Assembly: GCA_039619475.1 (NCBI GenBank)
Contig: CM077115.1
Span: 138,334,172-138,398,171 of the forward strand
From: Icerya purchasi
Taxonomy: Eukaryota; Arthropoda; Insecta; Hemiptera; Monophlebidae
Length of the DNA stretch: 64,000 nt
Direction of reading: 5' to 3'
The notes below the pieces were generated by a model. The model was not told the origin of the DNA, ran no database searches, and saw only the letters and a list, made by a program, of their open reading frames with translations. How positions within the stretch are numbered: position 1 is the stretch's first letter; every line of letters starts with the position of its first letter. The translations under genes and the position numbers were made by a program. Of this stretch, positions 56,422-64,000 are shown piece after piece.

Positions 56422-57599
56422 ATCGTGCACAACTTTTTCTTGTTAGGCAATCTATTCATTGCGCAATTTTACTTAAATTAAGCCAACATTTGGAATCCAC
56501 GTCGGTTCATATTTTTGTACAAAAACAGCGCGGCCAAAAAACGAGATGCATTTTTTCGATTGACCCCGCGAGCTGTACACTATGTGTTAAAATGAAAAAA
56601 AAAAGCAAAAAAAAAAATAGTTTGAGTTATGAAAAAGATTTGAATCGTTGCTGTCACCACTCAGTTCGAAGTTTGAAGCTTATAGGGAGACTGGCGAGAT
56701 TTATACGAGATTTAATCCAAACGTATTTTATTCCAGTCGGAACTCGCGTGGTCCGTTTTAATTGGAACTCATCATGAGCGGGACCCCAGGGACTGATCGA
56801 CTTTGATTTTCATTTCGCGGTGAAGCATGTAATGGATATTTCACGTTTTTCATTTGGCCTTCTCGAAATTTTCGCCTAACCACAGATGTACGCACGCGCG
56901 GGAAAAAGAATAAAGTTAAATACAAATAAAAGGAGGAATTCGGATTTGAGCAGACACACAGGGAAGAAGGGTTTCTGCTCGGAAGCTGTACATGGTGTGA
57001 CAGGCGCAGTCCCAGTATGAAATATATTCTCCTTTTGTAAATTGCATTTTCCGAGTATCTGTCGTATTCATCTCTTTTCTTCTTCTTATTCTTCCTTGCT
57101 CAGCTTGTTCGTCCTCGTGTCCTTGTATAGTATTTGTTCTTCGAATTCGTTTAAAGAATGCGACATATTTTAACCGAAACTCCGTCACTGCACCGGTTTA
57201 TCCCGCAGAGAAGCTGCTCGAAATAGCTTCTAATTTACCATCAGTCTGTTCGGGATACGTAGAAAACGAAATAAAACGGATAAATTGCAGAAAGTAAAGA
57301 ATAAATTGCTTCTATGCTGCAATTTCGGAATCTGCTCCGATTCCATCAGCGAGCCGCGTGCCTCGGCCAACACTGTTATCTTCTCTTTGTCTTCTATTCC
57401 GTCCGTAACCCCGGAACCGATTAAAATCATCGCCGATTAAACATTAATTTTAAACTATCGATAATCGTTCCGTTTGGTTTTTTGCGAACAGTACGCTGTG
57501 CAAGTGTAGAGGCTATTACACGCTGTAACGGTTAAATCGAACGCATTTGATTTATTTCAGGGTAATTTACAGAGTAAAAAACAGTAAACCGAAAATATT
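56422..57599. other. No recognised gene
   Basis: Short frames at 56490-56777, 56916-57188 and 57230-57430 show no recognised domain. The GC content is slightly higher than in the flanks. Confidence 0.4.
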
Positions 57600-57660
57600 T
57601 TATTATTATTATTATGTAGCTGATGACTCCGCTTGGCCTTATTATGCCGAACTTGCGGAT
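57600..57660 (-). mobile_element. LINE 3' terminus with (TAA)n tail
   Basis: On the minus strand, GGCCAAGCGGAGTCATCAGC is followed by TACA and five TAA units. A short 3' UTR ending in TAA repeats is typical of I/R1-type LINE insertions. Only the end is present. Confidence 0.5.
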
Positions 57661-57751
57661 CTTTATAAACACGTAAAAATACAATATGAAAGTTTGCATA
57701 AACGAATTTCATCAAAATCTCTAGAACTATTTCGAGAACCAATTGTTGCTG

Positions 57752-58005
57752 TTCTTCTTCTTCTTCTTTAACCATTGTGAATCCACTACAGTTTTCGTGC
57801 ATACCTATTTAATGGACTGATCCTGCAGGCATCATCAAATTTCTTAATATCGTCTTCCCATCGTGTTCCTGGTCGACCTGTTCCTCGTTTATTCTTTGGG
57901 TGCCACATAGTTGACCTGGTAGTCCCTCTGTTATCAAAAACCGATCTATTACGGAATTTGCTCGCTTAATAATATGCATATTAATAGAGCTGTGCTTGGA
58001 TCTGC
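57752..58005 (-). pseudogene. LINE C-terminus with (AAG)n tail
   Basis: The minus-strand reading gives GTTRSTMWHPKNKRGTGRPG then TRWEDDIKKFDDACRISPL. This is the RGxGRPxxRWxDDI signature near the end of many endonuclease/RT LINE proteins. After about 60 bp, QWLKKK leads into an (AAG)n tail (plus-strand (CTT)n at 57756-57769). The reading is in a frame different from the longest open frame on that strand. Confidence 0.8.
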
Positions 58006-58009
58006 TGTG

Positions 58010-59310
58010 AATTTGCAAATTCATTGCGCTATTGATAGAACACAATAATATACAAATGGCGGAGAAGCTACTTCAGGAGGACGTTGATAATCTTAGTAAA
58101 TGGGCGCATGACAGGAGGTTAGCAGTGAACATAAATAAATCAAAGATAATGCATATTCGAAACATATCCAAACATGCTACTCATGAACCGCGGATTATCA
58201 TCCACAGTAGCGAATGTGTCCATGATTTATATTTAAGGAACAACAGTCCAGTTTGCGCATGTAAACCATTAGAAAAGGTGCAGGATTTTAAATATTTAGG
58301 GGTTTTTATAGATAGCAATATGAATTGGAAAAAACATATACAAAATTTAAGTGTAAAAATCAGACAGACCATTCCAGCATTATATAAGATGAAACAAGTA
58401 CTTCCATATGAAACATTAAAAATTTTTTTTAACGCAATGATAATGTCTAGGATATTATATGGTATTCAAATATGGGGAGAAGCGAAGAAATCACAACTTA
58501 ACAAGATAGCGAAATTGCAGAAAAGATGTTTAAAATTACTGCTTCCTCATGGGGGGCATAATACTTCAACATCATCATGGTGGAAGGTAAACAATGTGAT
58601 GTTGCCAAAAATGTATTATTATTATTATAGATTATTGGAGCTCAAAACCAATAATATCAGAATACCATCAAGACCTAAAATTAGAGTTACGAGAGATCGA
58701 AATAAAAAATACTTTATTCAACCAAGGGGGCCAATTTAAGGACTGAAAATACACAGCAGACAGTACTAATTAAATTACTATGGGAAATTCCAAGTAATAT
58801 ATTAAAGGAGAAAAGATTAGGTGCGTGGAAAGAAGACGTAAAAAAATGGCTGACAGATTGGTGTGCAGATTAAGAAACTATCGAGGATTCTTCTATTTAT
58901 ACTACCATATCGGTGACTCGTCTTTATTTCGTAAATTAGGTTTCTAAATTTCTCTTTGCTCAGCACAAGAACTACAACAGGGGCATGTAGATGATTTTCA
59001 ATAATATAGCGGAAAAGATCCTCCTTCTTTTACATTAGTGGGAATGATTATTCTGAGTGTGACTGGTTGGTGATGTATAGGTGCTAAGTGTGTAGTCATA
59101 AGAAGTTACTGTCCTAAATTAATTAAATTACTATAGTGATAAGAAATATTATTTTAGATGTATTGAAATGTTATTAGCAAATTGTAAATTTATGTCAAAT
59201 AAACGATAATGAGGGTGACGGGAACTCACGAAACGGACAAAATTGCCTTGTGAGACCCACAACTTTCTTATTTAAAAATAAAAATAAAAAAAAAAAAAAA
59301 TAAAAAAATC
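58010..59310 (+). pseudogene. CR1/L2-like LINE 3' half with poly(A)-rich tail
   Basis: A long plus-strand frame (58032-58739, 235 codons) covers the RT thumb: LLQEDVDNLSKWAHDRRLAV, NINKSKIMHIRN, VQDFKYLGVFIDSNMNWKKH, LKIFFNAMIMSRILYGIQIW, then LNKIAKLQKRCLKLL. The C-terminus has RPKIRVTRDRNKKYFIQPRG, like the RxSFxYxGPxLWN end of CR1-type elements, and no RNase H. Just upstream, TTTGCAAATTCATTGCGCT appears to be a mutated and one-base-shifted FADDIAL active site, so the catalytic Asp pair is lost. After the stop, a 3' UTR continues to an A-rich tail at about 59276-59309. The 5' part is absent. Confidence 0.88.
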
Positions 59311-59639
59311 AATGTATTAATTTTTACGAGCAATCAATTATTTAGTGGCGATATGAACGCGAAAGCTATATTTTTATATATAGTGCATTATGCTCGTTTT
59401 CATGTTGATATAAAAATAAAAACAAATACTGCGGGCCAGAAATATTATTATAAATTGTCTTTTGTATTACAACGACGCCCCCTGTATATTTCGCAATTAG
59501 AAAAATATTCAAATCCGTTATTTAATAAACCCCAGAAATTAGACATTAGTCGCTTATCTTCTCAAATTTACTCATCTCGTAGAATATTCCCGACAATAAG
59601 ACCTCGACCCATAATTCGTGAATTCCGTAATTTCCGTTG

Positions 59640-59945
59640 GTTGTCTCTTCATATTGTTCTCTCCACTCAAACGAAAAGCATGTTTGCGATGCGAACCATT
59701 TAAGTGTTTATCTCTTTCTGCTGAGCGCTCTACTTTCTATTCCATTTTATTGATACTTGGTCTTCCTACTCCATATTGCGCTTCTTATGTCCTATCTTTT
59801 CCCTCTCCACAGATTATTCCTATTATTTGTTCCTTTTTCCTGACAACATTTGATACCGTATGAAGATATAATTGACTCATTCCTATTATAATTGTTTTTT
59901 TCTAGGTATGATGAGCCCAAAATAAAAATAAAAAAATCCATCAGA
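59640..59945 (+). pseudogene. LINE 3' end, RNase H-bearing family (copy 6)
   Basis: The plus-strand frame (59618-59863) reads VGCLFILFSPLKRKACLRCE, CLSLSAERSTFYSILLILGL, then PTPYCASYVLSFPSPQIIPI, the clearest preservation of the family C-terminus. The end GATGAGCCCAAAAT plus A-rich sequence corresponds to the family 3' terminus (GACGAGCCCAAT). It is 5'-truncated. Confidence 0.8.
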
Positions 59946-59975
59946 CTCGTCAGAGCCGTTTCTGATAACCCAATT

Positions 59976-60315
59976 ATTTTTTTCCTTTTTTTTTTTTTTG
60001 GCCCGGCGAGAAAGCAACCTCTAAGCATGCTCGTATTTATTACAGTTAAACAATAAATGATTGATACCTTCGTCAAAATTGAAAAATTGGTGAGAATCAC
60101 AAAAAACACCATAACTATGGTCGGTAAAATTAGCACCTACTAAGGCATGTCCCATACGTAGGCGGCAATGGTGGTGACATATTTACGTACACATCTAATA
60201 GAGATAACTGTAGGAATAGTGGTACAACGGACCAGAGTTAAGCAAGGCCTGACGAAAAATAATTTTTGAACCAAAAGCGTGGCTGGTTAAATAGTTCTGC
60301 CATGTAGAGTTCGGG
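59976..60315 (-). pseudogene. Another LINE C-terminus with poly(A)
   Basis: Minus strand. The frame reads HHHCRLRMGHALVGANFTDH, then SYGVFCDSHQFFNFDEG and INHLLFNCNKYEHA, stop. This is the CRLRxGH-C-HLLxxCxxYxxxR tail in an almost undamaged short stretch, followed by about 20 bp and a poly(A) (plus-strand T-run 59976-59999). It differs from all other tails in the window, so it is a distinct family. It directly abuts the poly(A) end of the next element. Confidence 0.82.
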
Positions 60316-61545
60316 TTTTTTTTTTTTTTTTTTTTTTAATTGGGCTCGTCAACCGAGGACCTTTACCCAGAAACAATTAAGGGAAAACAAAAGTTATATG
60401 GTGAGGCGATCAGCTATCGCTAATAAGAAGGAAACAATGGAGGGGATAATAAGTGAAGAAGGAAAAGACAGGATATAACGAGCACAAAAAGAAGCAGGAA
60501 ACCCCAGCCCAAGCAAGTGGGAATATAGAGCCGAGCGCTCCACCGAAAGAGCACAGTACTCAAAGAACACGTGATCGGCGTCACAAACAACCGCATCATT
60601 TGAATGGAGAGGACAACATGGGGAAGAGGTCAACGAGTGGCGAAAGCGTGAGGAAGGTAGCAAGGAATGGTTAAAGCGCAAACGCACAATGGAGACAACA
60701 ACAGAACGAGGAAGTGAAGGAAACAGAAGAATCTCTTTTAATTTTAAAATATAAGTCTGAACATGGAATAAAAGGAGATGGTAAGTTATCGAGGGCAGCC
60801 TCTATAGCAGCAAGATCCACTCTCTCATTCAATTTTGGTTCAATTCATAAGGTAGATCGAATGACAGGATAGAATGAGGGGGGATTAGAGCTGGACTATA
60901 ATTATAATATTGTAGAATTCTTCTAGCCAGACGCGGCATTTTAGTAGGGGTAAACTCCAGTTGTTGTTAATTTCCAAAAGAGCCGTCGATAGCGAGGGAA
61001 AATGATAATTGCAGATTTTAATTAAAAACCTGTCAGCTAAGACATTTCTTCTTATGAAGAGAGGAGGGGTGTTTGTCTCGGCTTGAAGACCTATCACTGG
61101 GGAAGATCGGATGTTACCAGCAATAAGTCTCAAACATATATTTTGCAGTGTGTTCAATCTTTTCAAGTTGCAGACTGCAGCTGAACCATAAAAAATAAAC
61201 CCATAATCAAACCTGGAGCGGATTAAAACTTTATAAAGTAGTTCCAGAACAATCGGATCCGCTCCTCATGAGAAATTACAGACAGATTTAAGTAGATTAA
61301 TAATACTGAAGGTCCGATCATGCAGATATTGTATATGTTTCGTCCAAGTAAGCCTAGTATCTAAAAATAAACCTAAATATTTAACGAACGGTTTCAATGA
61401 GACAGCCTCATTATTTATTTGGATAGAGATTCCTTGAATGTTACAAGGTCTCGTAGAAAATATCACAGATGACTTCTTACTGGGAGAGAGATTTAAACTG
61501 AAACAGAATGCTGATTATCCTGCAGACATTCTTTTAAATGTTTAT
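60316..61545 (-). pseudogene. LINE, RNase H-bearing family (copy 7, longest), with poly(A)
   Basis: The most complete copy of this family, on the minus strand. RT thumb: VIFSTRPCNIQGISIQINNE, then VKYLGLFLDTRLTWTKHIQY (61460-61290), LIRSRFDYGFIFYGSAAVCN, LQNICLRLIAGNIRSSPVIG and LADRFLIKI. RNase H end: NERVDLAAIEAALDNLPSPF (about 60820). C-terminal knuckle: VRLRFNHSLLPSSRFRHSLT, CCPLHSNDAVVCDADHVFFE, ALYSHLLGLGFPASFCARY. Stop at about 60394, then the 3' UTR GTTTCTGGGTAAAGGTCC and GTTGACGAGCCCAAT, then poly(A) (T-run 60316-60337). The element is 5'-truncated at the thumb. Frameshifts are present, but fewer than in other copies. Confidence 0.9.
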
Positions 61546-64000
61546 TATTATTATACAATCCAATTACATATATATTTATATATATACATTTTTACACACC
61601 TCATAAGATTTTATCCTCGCTGTTATGTAAATTTTTTGCTACAGAGGCTATTGCATAATGTATAAAAACGAATAAAACTGGAGATAAACAAATAAAAGTT
61701 TCTCATATTTTTACTTTAAATTTTTCGCCTATTCTTTTTGGACTTGTATTTTTAATATTTCAGAGAATGTCTCACTTGTGGTAAGACGATTATACAAGTT
61801 GTGTTCAAAAGCAATACTGCTTAATGTAAATGGTAGGTTTCGAACCAACGTTGAATAAAAAATTTAAAAAAAAATGTGTATTTAAAAAAATCTTTATGTT
61901 ATTAATAGAAATTATCATGCAAATCGTAAATTTTTTTTTTTCCATTTAAAATGAAGCAGTCAGTTGAAGTTTACTTTTTGATACGTATTGTAAGGAATCA
62001 GGGGGTGTCTTGATTGTGAGGTTTAAAAAATCGAGTTTATATAATATGTATATTATGCAGAGAACATATGGGCTTAGAAAGGCACCGGTAGAGCAAAAAA
62101 ATGGGAAAATTGCAGAATTCTGCAGTCCATATGATAACGGGGAAATGTTCAGTGATTGGAGAATTTTTGGCGGTATCCAAAAAAATAACGGGTAACAAAA
62201 ACCGAGTTATCCGTTTTGGTATACGCATACATTCAATTAATCATTGAATAAGAATAAAAATACTTTATAGACATAAACAACAAATATTTAAACTAAATAT
62301 TAATTAAAATATGCTAAAAATGTTTTCAAAAGCATATATTCCATCTTCAACTAGAAAAGAGAAAACGAAAACATATTAATAAAGAAAAATTTAGTATATA
62401 TTAATGGAATATCTGAAGGATTATAGTTCATTTTCAGCTTGAAAAGATGCGGTAAATAAGACCAAGGCATTATATTCCGTATGAACCTGAAAAAGACTTA
62501 AATTAGCTTGGCCACAATTTCATTTCATTTAAAACGGTTTGTGTCGAGAAGTCTAGTGCTACCATCATTCTAGCTCAGATATGAATGATGGCTGTTTACA
62601 TTTTCATTACAAACGTTATATATATATATATATATATATGCGTGATGGAGCACAAAAAATAGAATCTAAGGGTCAAAAAACCGATTTTTTTTTCATAATC
62701 TGATTAAAAAGCGTCGGAGAATCAAGTGAAATTGGTCCCAGGAATCTAAAGTCATTTTTGAGACGCCACCTCGAGCGGGAAGTGCTAATTGAAAAGCTAA
62801 TTTTAAACTTTGAACGGCTCTCCTGACAAATTTTATTTTTTACTCTTAGGTCCCTTTCTCAATTCGCCGCCACACACACACACAGGCATATGTATATATA
62901 TATATATGTTTATGGTTAATTTAAAATACTAAAAAAAGCCGGATGTAAAAATTATAATATCGAATAAAACGCTTGGTACTAATTACGTAAGGCGATGTTG
63001 AATTTTATAAAAGCGACAAAGGAGCCCTATAAAGGGCTATTTCAACAGAATAATTACAAAATTCGGATTTAAAAAACGTACTGGATGCACAACAAAGTTG
63101 ACAATTAGAAAAAACAAACTATTCACGTAATAAACCAACAACAACAAAGAATGGGACGCCCAAAAAAAAAAAAAAACAATAAAAATAACAAATTAATGGA
63201 CTTACCACAATAACGGACGGACAACAACAACTCAGGTAAAAAGACTCGATCGCAAACGGTTGACGAGTAGTCATTTTCCCTTTTTCTTTGTGTTGCGTAA
63301 CGGTAAATAAAAATCACTAGTCAAATCTAAAATGAAATGAAAAACGTGTCTTTTGCAAGAAAATAGTACTAAAAGCGAAATCGTTAAGTGAATACGGCAT
63401 TTAAAAAATGTTACAAAAGAATTAAAATAAATATCGTTTAACATTATGCAAATCTGCTATTAACAATACATATATATATATTAATATAATGTAAAAATAT
63501 AAATAAAAACTGGAAAATTCCAACGCTCACTTACACCAAGATGTAGCTAGGAATCCAAATAGTCCAAAAATTCCACCTTTTGCACAAAGTTCCATCGTCC
63601 ATTAACAGTGGATGTAGGAACGCTAGTGTTGCATCCCAAAAGTGTACGTCACTGACAAAAATTAATCGAAATCGGAGGAATAACAGTGATAAAATTAAGC
63701 GAAGTAGAATATTCTCTTATCAAAAATTAATCTCTTCTCTTCTTTCATACTGCACGAAATCAATGATTTCACCACGAAATTATTAGGCTGCTTCGATAAG
63801 TAATGTCCGTTTTTAGGGTAACGGAAAAATTACTTGTTAGATTAACTAGCGTTTCCACTGGCGTGTAGAGTAAACAGTTCTCCAACGTCTACCGAGACGT
63901 TCATTACTCTAGCTTCAGCAGTTGGATCATATTATGAGTTTGCGATCCGTTAGAGACCTGTGTCCACGAAGAATTCGATTTTTTCTAGCAAAAAATAAAA
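61546..64000. other. No recognised gene; microsatellites
   Basis: Contains (AT)n at 62617-62639, (CA)n/(AT)n at 62871-62910 and several A/T-runs. Frames are short and unrecognised. At 63787, GGCTGCTTCGATAAGTAATG could begin a mariner-type inverted repeat running out of the window, but the other end is not available. Confidence 0.4.

Noticed and set aside
57600..57640. Apparent RT active site, YYYYYVADDSA on the plus strand
   Set aside because: The Tyr run is a translated (TAA)n tail of a minus-strand LINE terminus, and no RT motifs flank it. The real, destroyed FADD site of the plus-strand LINE is at about 58012-58030.
63787..64000. Start of a mariner-type element at the window edge
   Set aside because: Only an unverified GGCTGCTTCGATAAGTAATG-like end is visible. 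The remainder lies outside the window.

Overview
The window is AT-rich nuclear DNA from an animal, most likely an arthropod and probably an insect. The evidence is the kind of mobile elements present: jockey-, RTE-, CR1- and R1/I-like LINEs, Penelope-like elements, three different Tc1/mariner lineages, piggyBac and pogo. Long (AT)n and (CA)n tracts, stop-riddled reading frames and tRNA-derived SINEs fit the same picture. I cannot name the species. I see no prokaryotic operon, rRNA, functional tRNA gene or CRISPR array. No host protein-coding gene is certain. The best candidate is a small, possibly spliced minus-strand gene at about 16.6-17.3 kb.

Layout. 0-6 kb: background, a MITE-like arm, a decayed jockey-like endonuclease/reverse transcriptase (minus strand, 2.5-4.1 kb), and LINE 3' ends with a poly(A) tail and an (AAG)n tail. 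6.2-9.6 kb: a broken piggyBac element with a 21-bp palindrome near each end and a later LINE insertion inside it. 10-15 kb: two foldback repeats, a mariner-type transposase relic, a LINE C-terminus and a nearly full-length but broken Tc1-like transposase. 15-20 kb: minisatellites, the candidate spliced gene, an RNase H fragment and the first copy of a hairpin-ended repeat. 20.7-23.4 kb: a 21-bp minisatellite, a SINE, a Penelope-like linker and endonuclease, and two LINE fragments in opposite orientation. 25.6-30.5 kb: a LINE 3' end, a nearly full-length dead mariner, a SINE, and a poly(A)-tailed R1/I-like LINE. 31.4-34.2 kb: an old RTE-like LINE split by a younger pogo element with intact TA target duplications. 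36.8-39.5 kb: a TTAA-flanked piggyBac-like non-autonomous element holding a Penelope RT fragment and an unknown 108-aa frame, then a separate 0.8-kb inverted-repeat element. 42-47 kb: a relic resembling restriction-like-endonuclease LINEs, a LINE 3' end, and a 2.6-kb long-inverted-repeat element nesting a SINE-like sequence, the second hairpin-ended repeat and a 286-bp tandem array. 48.9-52.2 kb: a cluster of palindromes and the third, inverted hairpin-ended repeat. 54.7-61.5 kb: a dense LINE graveyard with abutting head-to-head and tail-to-head fragments. 61.5-64 kb: mostly unrecognised DNA and microsatellites.

There are no cooperating genes to describe. The organisation is one of successive insertions, and the nesting gives relative ages: pogo is younger than the RTE relic, a LINE is younger than the piggyBac, and the hairpin repeat probably lies within the long-TIR element. 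The most unusual signal is the hairpin-ended repeat family. Its three copies differ in arm sequence, yet both arms of each copy change together, so perfect pairing is kept.
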